From JACJYE01 sp964432875 (GTDB taxonomy: Bacteria; Bacteroidota; Bacteroidia; Chitinophagales; Saprospiraceae): DNA of 64,000 nucleotides. Shown one piece after another: positions 8,320 through 16,917 of this stretch. Below the pieces are notes generated by a model. It worked only from the letters and a program-made list of their open reading frames with translations. It was not told the origin of the DNA and ran no database searches. The position numbers were made by a program, and so were the translations under genes. Each line of letters starts with the position of its first letter. Position 1 is the stretch's first letter. The stretch lies in NCBI GenBank assembly GCA_964432875.1, contig CAYSPJ010000001.1, forward strand, positions 62,001-126,000, read 5' to 3'.

Positions 8320-9363
8320 TTGATCCTTGACCATTTAACCATAATACCTTTGACAGAAGATTTACCCTTCGAGCAGATCCGGCGGCTGGATATTGGGCAA
8401 ACACCCAAAGGCACGGTCAAGTACTACTGGCTGCACATCATCAATAACGGCATCGGCGAGCCGGTGCGCGTGCCCATCATCGTCGCGCGAGGGCGGCACG
8501 ACGGGCCGGTGCTCGGCATTACTGCCGCCATTCACGGCAATGAGATTAACGGCATACCAGTTATCCAGCGCCTGTTCCGGGAGTTGGACATGGAGCGATT
8601 GCATGGCTCGATTGTGGGCGTACTGGTGATGAATGTGCCAGGGCTGCTCTTAGAACAGCGTAAGTTCAACGACGGGGCCGACCTCAACCGCATTGCCCCA
8701 GGCAACCGGCACGGCAGCGTCAGCGAGGTGTATGTCTATCGCATCATCGATCGAGTCATGCGCCATTTTAATTACCTCATCGACTTGCATACCGCCAGTT
8801 TCGGCCGCGTCAATTCCTGGTATATACGAGCCGACATGTCTGCCCCGGAAACCTCCCGCATGGCACGGCTACAAAACCCGGAAATCATCTTACACAACCG
8901 CCCCAATGACGGCACCTTCCGAGGCGAGGCTAGCAACCTGGGCATTCATGCCATTACTTTGGAATTGCGCGACCCCCACGTCTTTCAGTTCGATGTCATC
9001 GGAGATGCCCTGGTCGGCATCCGCAACATCATCTATGACCTGGGCATGCAGGAAGGCGAATTGCTCTGCCCAACGAACCATACTATCCTCTGTGAAGGCT
9101 CTTATTGGATGTATACCGACGAAGGAGGGATATTGGACGTGTTCCCCAAAATCCGTAGCTTTGTCAAACAAGGCAGCCTGTTGGCAGAAGTGCGCACCAT
9201 CTTTGGACAAGTCAGCAAGCAGTATTTTGCCCCAGAAGACGGCATTGTCATCGGCAAGAGCGTCAACCCTATCAACCAAACAGGAAGCCGTATCCTTCAC
9301 CTGGGCCTCAACCCGCGAAGCATCCCTGGTGTGGTGGATGATGAGCGCCAGGTTTACTTTTAA
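8320..9363 (+). CDS. Succinylglutamate desuccinylase/aspartoacylase family protein
   Basis: A 347-residue zinc-dependent hydrolase of the AstE/AspA family, related to M14 carboxypeptidases. The metal site is visible: the HGNE motif in AAIHGNEINGIP near residue 71 gives His and Glu, and LIDLHTASFGR near 155 gives the second His. The barrel-like C-terminal part (residues about 250-347) has the short strands typical of this family, with a biotinyl/lipoyl-like shape around DGIVIGKSV. These enzymes deacylate N-acyl amino acids or related amides; the exact substrate is not predictable. An in-frame TAA lies just upstream and there is no early ATG, so a TTG start at 8320 (or a later TTG at 8350) must be used. 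Confidence 0.82.
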   Translation: MILDHLTIIPLTEDLPFEQIRRLDIGQTPKGTVKYYWLHIINNGIGEPVRVPIIVARGRHDGPVLGITAAIHGNEINGIPVIQRLFRELDMERLHGSIVGVLVMNVPGLLLEQRKFNDGADLNRIAPGNRHGSVSEVYVYRIIDRVMRHFNYLIDLHTASFGRVNSWYIRADMSAPETSRMARLQNPEIILHNRPNDGTFRGEASNLGIHAITLELRDPHVFQFDVIGDALVGIRNIIYDLGMQEGELLCPTNHTILCEGSYWMYTDEGGILDVFPKIRSFVKQGSLLAEVRTIFGQVSKQYFAPEDGIVIGKSVNPINQTGSRILHLGLNPRSIPGVVDDERQVYF

Positions 9364-9465
9364 GCAACAAACTGCCGTGCAATGACCTTTGTCATTTGCG
9401 GGAAAGAAGAATATACCGACCTTTTTCGGGCAAAAGGATCAAACTAACCAAACTCTAATACCGAT

Positions 9466-9687
9466 ATGAAAGAAGACTGGGTAATGATTTATGCTTCCGC
9501 AGAGCTTTACAAAGCTAAAATCGTAGAAGACATCCTCAAGCAAAACGGTATCGAAAGCCACATCCTGGACAAGGGTGACTCCGCCATCCCCTCCGTTGGC
9601 GAGGTCAAGCTTTATACCCCGGCGGATAAAGCTGCCCAAGCCATGGAGATTTTGAAAAGAGAAGTGCTTACTGAGCTGGAAGAATAA
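9466..9687 (+). CDS. DUF2007 domain protein
   Basis: A 73-residue protein matching the small DUF2007 family: an opening VMIYASAELYKAKIVEDIL helix, then NGIESHILDKGD and a final strand-helix ending EVKLYTPADKAAQAMEIL. The fold is GlnB-like (ferredoxin-type) and members are called putative signal-transducing proteins, although no function is established. It follows the hydrolase gene by 102 bp and may be transcribed with it. Confidence 0.85.
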   Translation: MKEDWVMIYASAELYKAKIVEDILKQNGIESHILDKGDSAIPSVGEVKLYTPADKAAQAMEILKREVLTELEE

Positions 9688-9788
9688 GCTTTGAGGGAAG
9701 AGTGATGGTTAAGGGGTGCCTCCAATTTGGGGCTGCCCCCTTACCCCTCGCCCTTGAAATTGTGGCGTTGATAAGCGCCCAGTGCCTG

Positions 9789-10346
9789 CTAATAAGACAG
9801 AAGCACCACAAGTACAATGATGAAGAGCACAATCACCGCCAAAGTAATGTAAAAGCTATTGCTGTTGCGGTACTTGTTGAAGAGTTTCTCCATAGCGTCA
9901 CGCCACTCCAGGCGGCGGCCGACTGGCTCATAGAGCATGACAAAATACTTCGCTTTCTTAAAGCGCTGCTGGTCGCCATGTTTGGAGAGGATAAAAAATT
10001 CCGGATCCAGAAAAGCCAAATCAAACAATTCGCTCTCGTCACCCATCGTGATGAGCAGTTTGTTGGAGGCATTCAAGTAGCGCCAGGAACCTTCCTTTAC
10101 GTCGCCATTGATAGAGCGCAGATATTCGTTCTCTTCATTGAAGAAGTGTAGGATAGCATCGTGGAAGTGTTCGTCATCGCGAAACTCAAGCCAGGGCTTG
10201 TTGACGTAAAACTTTTGTTCGCGCAAGTCTTCTCCCAATGCGCGCACCGCTTTGAGTATCGTATCCAGATACTCATCCATGTTTTCGTTGTGCGGCATCT
10301 CTACGCTCAACGAACGGGAAACCTTGTCCAAAAACTTGTTATCCAC
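9789..10346 (-). CDS. Tail-anchored protein of unknown function
   Basis: A 185-residue acidic protein not recognised from any named family. It is soluble over residues 1-160, with a mixed helical look and aromatic-rich stretches (KPWLEFRDDEHFHDAILHFF near 49-68). It ends with one strong membrane helix at about 164-184 that finishes five residues or fewer from the C-terminus. There is no signal peptide, so it is expected to be tail-anchored in the inner membrane with its bulk in the cytoplasm. It stands alone between a convergent DUF2007 gene and the carotenoid genes, with an exact -7 element 26 bp upstream. Confidence 0.7.
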   Translation of the reverse strand: MDNKFLDKVSRSLSVEMPHNENMDEYLDTILKAVRALGEDLREQKFYVNKPWLEFRDDEHFHDAILHFFNEENEYLRSINGDVKEGSWRYLNASNKLLITMGDESELFDLAFLDPEFFILSKHGDQQRFKKAKYFVMLYEPVGRRLEWRDAMEKLFNKYRNSNSFYITLAVIVLFIIVLVVLLSY

Positions 10347-10371
10347 AAATCTTAAGGGTTGCTGTCGAGCA

Positions 10372-10379
10372 CAAAAATA
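10372..10379 (-). promoter_or_regulatory. Candidate -7 element for the tail-anchored protein gene
   Basis: Minus-strand TATTTTTG matches TAnnTTTG exactly, 26 bp upstream of the ATG at 10346. Confidence 0.4.
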
Positions 10380-10435
10380 CTAAAAAAAGCAGCAAAAACA
10401 GAAAAAGTTATCCTCTGCTGTACCCGCGGGGCCAT

Positions 10436-10912
10436 TTACCCCTTGCTCCACTCGCTGCGCTTTTTGAAATATTTGCGGCTCACCACCAATAAGCCGAAGG
10501 ACTCGCCTTCTTCTTTGGTCTGTTTGGCATGATGGGCACCGTGCGCCCGCAGGATAGCCCGCGAATAAGTGCTATCCAGTTGGCGAAACCATTTGAAGCG
10601 CTGATGGATGTAGACGTCGTGGATGAGGAAATAAATCAGGCCATAAATAGAAATGCCGATGCCCACGAAAAGGAGCCAGAAATGGGGCGTAGATAAGCCC
10701 AGGATATAACACGTTGCACTGGGTATGGCAAAGACGAGGAAAAACAGGTCGTTCTTCTCAAAAAAGCCATGCTTATGGTGCTTAGGCTGGTGATGGTCTT
10801 CATGCCATTGCCACAGAAAGCCATGCATGACGTATTTGTGGGCAAACCAAGCCATAAACTCCATCCCGACGATGGCAGCCAGCGTGATGAGGGCATATAA
10901 CAGTACATTCAT
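10436..10912 (-). CDS. crtZ: Beta-carotene hydroxylase (CrtZ type)
   Basis: A 158-residue integral-membrane di-iron hydroxylase of the fatty acid hydroxylase superfamily. The histidine clusters that bind the two irons are all present: HKYVMHG near 25-31, HEDHHQPKHHKHG near 37-49, HDVYIH near 103-108 and HGAHHAKQ near 129-136. The length equals that of bacterial CrtZ. It adds the 3-hydroxyl to a beta-ionone ring. It is the last gene of a minus-strand set crtD-cruF-crtZ, starting 18 bp after cruF, which points to hydroxylation of the single beta ring of a gamma-carotene-derived pigment. Confidence 0.9.
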   Translation of the reverse strand: MNVLLYALITLAAIVGMEFMAWFAHKYVMHGFLWQWHEDHHQPKHHKHGFFEKNDLFFLVFAIPSATCYILGLSTPHFWLLFVGIGISIYGLIYFLIHDVYIHQRFKWFRQLDSTYSRAILRAHGAHHAKQTKEEGESFGLLVVSRKYFKKRSEWSKG

Positions 10913-10930
10913 CTTTTGAGCAAATTTTCT

Positions 10931-11617
10931 TTACAATAAAACTCCCAGGATAAAGAAAAACAGAAACTGCAAAATAAACAAGGCAATAGCCACTTTGTTG
11001 CGGGCATGAGGCAGCCAGGCGGCAAACAGGCACTCCAGCGGCAAGGCCACGACAAACCAGCCCAGATAATTGCGCAATGGGACCGTATCGCCTTCCCACC
11101 CCCAGAAGTCGTGCTCCATTGCTACCGGCTCGATCAGCACATCCAGGCCCACCATGAGCAGGGCGGCCAGTAAACCCCGGGCTAGCCAATGGCGTCCAGC
11201 CAGCAGGCCGTTGGCGATGATGCCAGCCGCATAAGCCAGGATGACCCAATTGACGCCGATCATCAGGGGGGTATCCCATAGTTTCACCCCCAGCACCCGC
11301 CCATAGGCATATTCGCCGAAAAGCAAGCCCGTCTGGGTGCCAAATAGCTCGGCAACAAAGCCGACAACATAGGCGATGAAGAGGAACGCGATAGTACGGC
11401 GATCCCAGAATGGGTGCCGCAACAACATCAGCAGCAGCGAAATCAGAAGGTTAAGGGGCGTCAGCAGCACAAAATCGGGGTGGATAGGCAGCCCTATCCC
11501 GGCGATACCGACGGCGTATAAAATGGCCAGGATAGCGATATAGAGCTGATCCTTATCCTTCATCAATTGCCCGGCGAAGCCGGGTTGAACGAGTTCTTTT
11601 TCTGATGTTTCTGGCAT
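10931..11617 (-). CDS. cruF: Carotenoid biosynthesis protein, CruF-like 1',2'-hydratase
   Basis: A 228-residue polytopic membrane protein with about seven hydrophobic helices. It matches the carotenoid biosynthesis protein family that includes CruF (gamma-carotene 1'-hydroxylase/hydratase). Recognisable blocks are GFVAELFGTQTGLLFGEYAY near 81-100, the LMVGLDVLIEPVAMEHDFWGW block near 150-170 and NYLGWFV after it. The conserved Glu and Asp residues in these blocks are those expected for water addition to an acyclic psi-end. It is preceded by crtD and followed by crtZ. Assignment to CruF rather than a related bisanhydrobacterioruberin hydratase rests on that neighbourhood. Confidence 0.82.
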   Translation of the reverse strand: MPETSEKELVQPGFAGQLMKDKDQLYIAILAILYAVGIAGIGLPIHPDFVLLTPLNLLISLLLMLLRHPFWDRRTIAFLFIAYVVGFVAELFGTQTGLLFGEYAYGRVLGVKLWDTPLMIGVNWVILAYAAGIIANGLLAGRHWLARGLLAALLMVGLDVLIEPVAMEHDFWGWEGDTVPLRNYLGWFVVALPLECLFAAWLPHARNKVAIALFILQFLFFFILGVLL

Positions 11618-11686
11618 AAATCTCTTTGCGTTAGCCGCGACACCGCCAAGGGCTCATCGCTATTTCCATTACAAAACCGCTACAGC

Positions 11687-13150
11687 TCAGGCCTGGCCGT
11701 GCAATACTTCATCCACTATTTTTGCCGATAGCAGGCAGAGCGGGATGCCCCCCCCAGGATGCACGCTGCCCCCACAAAAGTATAATCCTTTGATGCGGCT
11801 GGAGAAATTGGGGTGCCGCAAAAAGGCAGCCATGCGGTTATTCGAGCTAGTGCCGTACAGGGCGCCCAGGTGCGAAGCCGTGCGGCTCTCGATGGTACGC
11901 GGCTCTAGCACCTCTTCACAGGCGAGGTGTGCTTCCACGTCCAGCCCCATCATACGGCTCAGCTTTTCCAGGATGCGCTGGCGGCTTTCCCGGATGATGG
12001 CATCCCAGTCCTGGCCAGAATCAAAGGGCACATTGATCATCGTAAACCAGTTTTCCCCGCCTGGCGGCGCATCGGCTGGAGCAAACTTGGAGGTGATGTT
12101 AATATATATGGTGGGGTCTTGATAGACGGCACCTGCTTCCAGCTGGGCAAATTCCGTGCGGTAATCATCGCTAAAAAAGATATTGTGCAACCCCAGCTCG
12201 GGGAATGCCCGCTTCATCCCCCAGTAAAAAATCAGGGCTGAGGTGGATTTTTGCTGGCGCAAGGTACGATGAGGGTGCTTTTCCCGAGGCAAGAGCTTTT
12301 TGTAGGCGAAAAACACATCCATATTACTGATGATACGATCGAATTTTTCTTCCCGCCCGGCTAGCCGCAGCCCGATAGCCCGGCCTTGCTGCACCACTAT
12401 CTCCTCGACGGGGGTATTGAAGTGGAAGTTGACTCCCTTTCGCAAAGCCAGTTCATAGATGCTGCGCGTGATGGTATGCATGCCGCCTTTGGGGAAAAAG
12501 GCGCCGATATGATGCTCGAAGTGCGGGATGATGCTGAGCAGCCCCGGCGCTTTATAGGGGTTGGAACCATTGTAGGTGGCAAAGCGATTGAAGAGCTGCA
12601 CTAGCTTAGGGTGCGGCAAATGCCGGCGGTTTACGGCATCCATGCTGGTAAACAAGTCCAGGCCTGGCATTGCCAGCATAGCGGGCAGCACGCGGCGCCC
12701 CAACCAGGTGCTGAGGCGATGGAGGGATTGCTCCAGAAAGATGCGGCCGGTCAGTTCGTATTTCCGGGCGCTATCGGCCAGGGCCCGGCGCAAATGGTGA
12801 GGCGCTACCCCTAGTTTGTCCTCTATTTCCCGGGCGAAGCGCTCTTGCTCTGCATGGGCTAGTAGCCGGGTACCATCTTCCCAGAAATAATGGCATACTA
12901 CCGGCAAGCGCTCATACTCGAAGTGATCCGCCGGGTTTTCCCCAGCCAGGCGAAACAACTCCTCCACATAATGAGGCATGGTGAATAGCGACGGCCCGGC
13001 ATCAAAGCGGTATCCATCCAGGCTGAACTCTGACAGCTTGCCGCCAGGATAGCTGTTGGCTTCAAAGACGTGTACTTCGTGCCCCCGGCTCGCCATGCGC
13101 ACCGCCGAGGCTAAACCAGCAATGCCGGCTCCAATTATCCCTATTTTCAA
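11687..13150 (-). CDS. crtD: CrtI/CrtD-family carotenoid desaturase (probably 3,4-desaturase)
   Basis: A 487-residue FAD-dependent desaturase. The N-terminal FAD motif GIIGAGIAGLASAVRMASRG at 3-22 is followed by FEANSYPGGKLSEF and the family block GYRFDAGPSLFTMPHYVEELF near 48-68. The C-terminal signature FCGGSVHPGGGIPLCLLSAK near 458-477 is the bacterial phytoene-dehydrogenase-type motif. The version of the second block, and the linkage to cruF and crtZ, point to CrtD (1'-hydroxycarotenoid 3',4'-desaturase) rather than phytoene desaturase CrtI, which in Bacteroidota usually travels with crtB. The alternative is not excluded. Confidence 0.8.
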   Translation of the reverse strand: MKIGIIGAGIAGLASAVRMASRGHEVHVFEANSYPGGKLSEFSLDGYRFDAGPSLFTMPHYVEELFRLAGENPADHFEYERLPVVCHYFWEDGTRLLAHAEQERFAREIEDKLGVAPHHLRRALADSARKYELTGRIFLEQSLHRLSTWLGRRVLPAMLAMPGLDLFTSMDAVNRRHLPHPKLVQLFNRFATYNGSNPYKAPGLLSIIPHFEHHIGAFFPKGGMHTITRSIYELALRKGVNFHFNTPVEEIVVQQGRAIGLRLAGREEKFDRIISNMDVFFAYKKLLPREKHPHRTLRQQKSTSALIFYWGMKRAFPELGLHNIFFSDDYRTEFAQLEAGAVYQDPTIYINITSKFAPADAPPGGENWFTMINVPFDSGQDWDAIIRESRQRILEKLSRMMGLDVEAHLACEEVLEPRTIESRTASHLGALYGTSSNNRMAAFLRHPNFSSRIKGLYFCGGSVHPGGGIPLCLLSAKIVDEVLHGQA

Positions 13151-13190
13151 AGCTTGATTTTTTTGTTCTCCGACAAAATCCCTGCAGTAT

Positions 13191-13793
13191 TTAAAGTGCT
13201 TTGCCCAGGTACAATTTCACATACTGGGCGATGTATTTCCCAATGATATCAAACTCCAGGTTGACGGTGTCGCCGGGGCGTAATGATTGAAAGTTGGTGT
13301 TTTCATAAGTATAGGGGATAATCGCCACCGAAAAGCTGTCGAGCGTGGGCTTGACCACCGTCAGGCTCACACCGTTGACACAGACCGAGCCTTTGTCCAC
13401 GAGGAGTTGTGTTTCATCTGGCTGGTAGCCAAAGCGGTAGTACCAGCTCCCATCGCGTTCATCAATAGCCAGGCAGGTACCCACCGCATCTACATGGCCC
13501 TGGACGATATGCCCGTCGAGGCGGCTGTTGGCGGCCATGGCCCGCTCGAGGTTGACCAGGCTGCCAGGCTGCCACTGCCCCAAGCTGGAGCGCTGCAGGG
13601 TCTCTTCTATAGCCGTGACGGTATGCGTGCCCGCCCCCAGGCCCACTACAGTGAGGCAAACGCCGTTGTGGGCGATGCTCTGGTCTACTTTCAACTCCTG
13701 AGAAACCGGGCTGGCAATCGTGAAATGTACATTGCTACCTTCATGGCGGATGTGCTCAACCTTGCCCAGTGTTTCGATGATGCCGGTAAACAT
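13191..13793 (-). CDS. ribE: Riboflavin synthase, alpha subunit
   Basis: A 200-residue riboflavin synthase, which converts two 6,7-dimethyl-8-ribityllumazine molecules into riboflavin. The start was set at 13793 so that the protein begins MFTGIIETLG, the invariant N-terminus of the family; the longer open frame upstream adds 42 non-homologous residues. The two homologous barrel domains are visible: IAHNGVCLTVVG and SRLDGHIVQGHVDAVG in the first, and the second copy around DKGSVCVNGVSLTVV ending ANLEF-type strands (VNLEFDIIGKYI). Its substrate-making partner ribH lies at 25421 in this window but is not linked to it. The final Lys/Leu tail is normal. Confidence 0.93.
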   Translation of the reverse strand: MFTGIIETLGKVEHIRHEGSNVHFTIASPVSQELKVDQSIAHNGVCLTVVGLGAGTHTVTAIEETLQRSSLGQWQPGSLVNLERAMAANSRLDGHIVQGHVDAVGTCLAIDERDGSWYYRFGYQPDETQLLVDKGSVCVNGVSLTVVKPTLDSFSVAIIPYTYENTNFQSLRPGDTVNLEFDIIGKYIAQYVKLYLGKAL

Positions 13794-13832
13794 AGCTCTT
13801 GATTGTTTTGCTGTAAAACAGTTGTCGAGGCC

Positions 13833-13861
13833 TTTGGTTTGAAATGCTATTCCTATCTTTG
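13833..13861 (+). promoter_or_regulatory. Bacteroidota-type promoter for the 13955 gene
   Basis: TTTG at 13833-13836, 17 bp, then TATCTTTG at 13854-13861. Both the -33 and -7 boxes and their spacing fit the Bacteroidota consensus. Transcription would start near 13867, about 88 bp before the ATG at 13955. Confidence 0.5.
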
Positions 13862-13954
13862 CTGCCGGATTTCTGTAACTTTTGCCCCAATCGGCATTAA
13901 GAACAGCAAAGAGCGGCACTAATCAGCATATATCGCCGCCGCAAAATTAATGAA

Positions 13955-14449
13955 ATGGAACAATTTAATTTCGAGGGTCTGGTTTCGCAAGTAATTGCCT
14001 TTGCGCAAGCCAGCGGCCCGCGGGAATGGATAGCAAGCTTTGGCCTGGTAGTCATCCTGATGCTAGCGGCATCTCTGGCTGCCAGCAAACGCCGCCGCAA
14101 GAAACGGGCCCGGCAGGTAGCCCCGAACCTCGTACTGGAAGCCTTTCAAGTAGCCCCCTTGGGGCGGGATGCCTATTTCAAAATCCTGAACGCTGGCCAG
14201 ATCGCTACCCTCCACACCCTCGATGTCAAAGGCCGCAATGACCTTCTGGTGAAAAACATCGTCGCCGGCCACGAAATCATGCCGGGAGAATCATACCGCA
14301 TCCTGCTGGAAACCCAGGGCAACCAAAAACTGAACCCTGCTTTTTCCATTGAAATCTCTTATATGGACCAGCTGGGCAACATCTACCGCCAGGCCTTCTT
14401 GCTGAAGGAACAGGTAGCTAAGCAGCCCAAGCTGGTTAAACTGGCTTAA
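13955..14449 (+). CDS. Single-pass membrane protein of unknown function
   Basis: A 164-residue protein. One membrane helix at about 25-43 (EWIASFGLVVILMLAASLA) is followed at once by a strongly basic cluster (SKRRRKKRAR), giving a cytoplasmic C-terminal side by the positive-inside rule. Residues 58-160 look like a compact beta-sandwich (LVLEAFQVAPLGRDAYFKIL and later GESYRILLETQGNQ). I do not recognise the family. It precedes bshB1 by 26 bp on the same strand and may share its transcript. Confidence 0.72.
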   Translation: MEQFNFEGLVSQVIAFAQASGPREWIASFGLVVILMLAASLAASKRRRKKRARQVAPNLVLEAFQVAPLGRDAYFKILNAGQIATLHTLDVKGRNDLLVKNIVAGHEIMPGESYRILLETQGNQKLNPAFSIEISYMDQLGNIYRQAFLLKEQVAKQPKLVKLA

Positions 14450-14475
14450 CCCCTTTTACTTCAACTCTTGACTTT

Positions 14476-15207
14476 ATGAAGGTAGATATCCTCGCCATCG
14501 GTGTACATCCTGATGACATAGAACTGAGCTGCAGCGGCACCTTGCTGAGCCACATTGCCCAGGGTAAAATCGTAGGCCTGCTCGACCTCACCCGTGGGGA
14601 GCTGGGCACGCGCGGCAATGCCGAAATCCGCCTCCAGGAGGCCGCTCAGGCCGCAAAGCTCATGGGCGCAGCATTCCGCATCAACCTCGCCATGGCTGAC
14701 GGCTTCTTCACTCATAGCCAAGAAAATATCATTAAAATCATCGAAGCGATCCGCTACTGCCAGCCGGAAATCGTGCTGGCCAACGCCCTCGATGACCGCC
14801 ATCCCGACCATGGCCGCGCCGCCAAACTCACTGCCGACGCCTGCTTCTATGCCGGCCTGGCTAAAATCCCGACTACCGATGCGGAGGGGCAGCCCCAGGC
14901 CCGCTGGCGGCCTAAGGCTTTATACCATTATATACAAGACTACAACCTCCAACCGGATTTCGTCGTGGATATCACGCCCTACATGGACCGGAAAATAGGA
15001 CTGGCGCAAGCCTTCCGCTCGCAGGTCTTTGTACCCGGCGCCACAGAATACGCCCAAGAGCTCAACTCTCCCATCTCTGGCGAGGATTTCATCGATTTCC
15101 TGCGTGCTAAAGCCCGTGCCTATGGCCGGGCTTCTGGCTTTGAATTCGCCGAAGGTTTCAATGTAGCTCGCCCTCCAGGGCTGAAGGATTTATTTGCGCT
15201 AGTGTGA
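14476..15207 (+). CDS. bshB1: Bacillithiol biosynthesis deacetylase BshB1
   Basis: A 243-residue LmbE/PIG-L zinc deacetylase. The first metal motif HPDDIE lies at residues 13-18 in the block AIGVHPDDIELSCSGTL, followed by the family block DLTRGELGTRGN near 37-48. The second motif NALDDRHPDHGRA lies near 103-115. This set, and MKVDILAIGVHPDD at the N-terminus, is that of BshB1, which removes the acetyl group from N-acetylglucosaminyl-malate in the second step of bacillithiol synthesis. bshA and bshC are not in the window. It converges on rnz with no intergenic base (15207/15208). Confidence 0.93.
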   Translation: MKVDILAIGVHPDDIELSCSGTLLSHIAQGKIVGLLDLTRGELGTRGNAEIRLQEAAQAAKLMGAAFRINLAMADGFFTHSQENIIKIIEAIRYCQPEIVLANALDDRHPDHGRAAKLTADACFYAGLAKIPTTDAEGQPQARWRPKALYHYIQDYNLQPDFVVDITPYMDRKIGLAQAFRSQVFVPGATEYAQELNSPISGEDFIDFLRAKARAYGRASGFEFAEGFNVARPPGLKDLFALV

Positions 15208-16179
15208 TCAGGGCCTGAGGTGTAGCTTGCCAGCCTCTTCCTGCTGCTGGGGCGAAGGCACCGCAAAAGCCCCCCCATCTATCCCCAAAGCAGTGCGGGG
15301 GAAGACTTCCCGGGCCTGTTCCAGGAAAAGGTTCAAATCAGGGTAACGCGAAGAATAATGGCCCAGCACCAATTGCCCGGCTTGAGATTTCAATGCAATG
15401 GTAGCAGCCTGCCGGGCGGTAGAATGGCCGGTCGCAGCGGCCAGTTCCTCCAAATCGTCGCAAAAAGTCGATTCGTGATACAGCAAGTCCACGCCTTGGA
15501 TCAGGGGCAGCAGCGCCTCGCTGTAGGCTGTGTCGGAACAATAGGCATAAGAACGCGGCGGGGGCGGGGCATAGGTCAAGGCCTCATTGGGGATGAGGGT
15601 ACCGTCCTCCGTTTGATAGCCCGCGCCAGCCTTAATGGCGGGGATGGCTTGATAAGGGATAGCGTAAGCGGCAATCTGCTCTGGCCGCATATTGCGCTGC
15701 CGTTCTTTTTCCCGAAAAAGGAAACCAGCCGCCGGCACCCGATGCCTGAGCGGCAGCGAATAAACTTCAACCGCCTTATCTTCATAAATCAGCTGATACG
15801 TGCTTTGGTCAATGGCGTGGAAATTCAGGGGGTAAGGCACTTCCCTGGCGTACTTAAGCTGCACCTGGATGATTTCTTCCAAGCCAGCAGGAGCAAATAT
15901 GTCTAAAGGCTTATCACGCCCCAGCAAGGCCATAGTGCCCAAATACCCGATTAGGCCATAGATATGATCGCCATGCAAGTGGCTGATGAAAACCTGCCCG
16001 ATAGACGGGAGGCTGATGCCAAATTCCAGCATCCTCATTTGTGCGCCTTCTCCGCAATCGATGAGGTAGGATTTCGAGCCGATAGACAATACCTGGGACG
16101 AAGGGAAACGCCCGAGTATCGGCAGGGCCGCACTAACGCCAAGCAAAGTCAGCCGAAAGGCAGTTAATTCATTCTTCAT
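15208..16179 (-). CDS. rnz: Ribonuclease Z
   Basis: A metallo-beta-lactamase-fold endonuclease that trims the 3' end of tRNA precursors. The zinc motif SHLHGDH lies near residues 66-72, with the preceding block YLIDCGEGAQMRMLEFG. Later ligands appear in YCSDTAYSEAL near 212 (Asp), and in YHESTF and GHYSSRY for the His positions toward the end. The start was placed at the ATG 16179 (MKNELTAFRL); the longer frame begins with TTG. The ATG lies inside the 3' end of the upstream STAS gene (11 bp overlap), so the two are probably coupled. Confidence 0.92.
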   Translation of the reverse strand: MKNELTAFRLTLLGVSAALPILGRFPSSQVLSIGSKSYLIDCGEGAQMRMLEFGISLPSIGQVFISHLHGDHIYGLIGYLGTMALLGRDKPLDIFAPAGLEEIIQVQLKYAREVPYPLNFHAIDQSTYQLIYEDKAVEVYSLPLRHRVPAAGFLFREKERQRNMRPEQIAAYAIPYQAIPAIKAGAGYQTEDGTLIPNEALTYAPPPPRSYAYCSDTAYSEALLPLIQGVDLLYHESTFCDDLEELAAATGHSTARQAATIALKSQAGQLVLGHYSSRYPDLNLFLEQAREVFPRTALGIDGGAFAVPSPQQQEEAGKLHLRP

Positions 16180-16543
16180 CACTGAGCTCCCGCTCAATCT
16201 CTTCCATGAAGACGTAGTCGATCGCTTCAGAGACCGAAGGGATGATGGTCAGTTGGCTATCCAAGCGAGATATCTTGATCAGTTTTTCCACGCTGGGGTG
16301 CTGGATACCGGTGAGGATGAAAGAGCCCAGGCTGCTCCACAGGCGGTTGGCTGTCAATATGGCACTTAAACCCGACGAATCAACATACTTGACACCTGAC
16401 AAATCTAGTATCAGGTTGGAGACCCCTTCGTTGGAAAGGATAACAAATTCTGACTTCAAGTTTGGTGCGATCAGAGAGTTGAGGTTCTCTTCCTCTAGCT
16501 GAAAAACCGTATATCTTTCCTGCTTATCAATGGAATACTTCAT
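16169..16543 (-). CDS. STAS-domain anti-sigma-factor antagonist
   Basis: A 124-residue single STAS domain of the SpoIIAA/RsbV type. The diagnostic phosphorylation loop is present: VKYVDSSGLSAILTANRL near 50-67, where the Ser after Asp is the target of an anti-sigma kinase. The strand LILDLSGV before it and the acidic C-terminal tail are normal. Such proteins free a sigma factor by binding its anti-sigma factor when unphosphorylated. No kinase, phosphatase or sigma factor gene is adjacent; the only partner in the operon is rnz. Confidence 0.88.
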   Translation of the reverse strand: MKYSIDKQERYTVFQLEEENLNSLIAPNLKSEFVILSNEGVSNLILDLSGVKYVDSSGLSAILTANRLWSSLGSFILTGIQHPSVEKLIKISRLDSQLTIIPSVSEAIDYVFMEEIERELSDEE

Positions 16544-16580
16544 ACCTTGTTTTTGTTACTTGTGCTAATGCCAGCGCCTG

Positions 16581-16588
16581 CAAAAGTA
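16581..16588 (-). promoter_or_regulatory. Candidate -7 element for the STAS-rnz operon
   Basis: Minus-strand TACTTTTG matches TAnnTTTG exactly, 37 bp before the ATG at 16543. Confidence 0.42.
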
Positions 16589-16917
16589 GCTATTCCGGGG
16601 CAGTTTACCTAGCATTAGGCAGAAACTTTTACTGGCACTTGCTTTTCTATGGCATAAACTTAGCGGCCTTGGTTAAACCTTGCGTATCTTTCCGGCGTTC
16701 AACAGTAGGTTTTGCCAAAGAAACCAGATTAAAGCGCAGCTTTTTGCCGGAAATAATAAGATTGGCATTATTTTTACGGTGTATTAATAACAGAAGGCTT
16801 ATATTTCGCCTTCCTAAACGGCAGTTAGAAGTTTTTGGCCGTTAAAGCTTGCATTCTCGAATAATTAGCACTATATTGTTTGCAAGAAATCATTAAGCCT
16901 AAAGAGAAGAAAGAAGC
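16589..16917 (+). promoter_or_regulatory. Upstream region of clpC
   Basis: No gene is seen in this stretch. It is AT-rich near clpC and holds a loose promoter: TTGC at 16849-16852 and TATTGTTTG at 16874-16882, one base longer than the TAnnTTTG consensus. An A/G-rich stretch at 16901-16914 (AAAGAGAAGAAAGA) directly before the clpC ATG may serve as ribosome-binding region. No CtsR-type or CIRCE operator was recognised. Confidence 0.3.
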
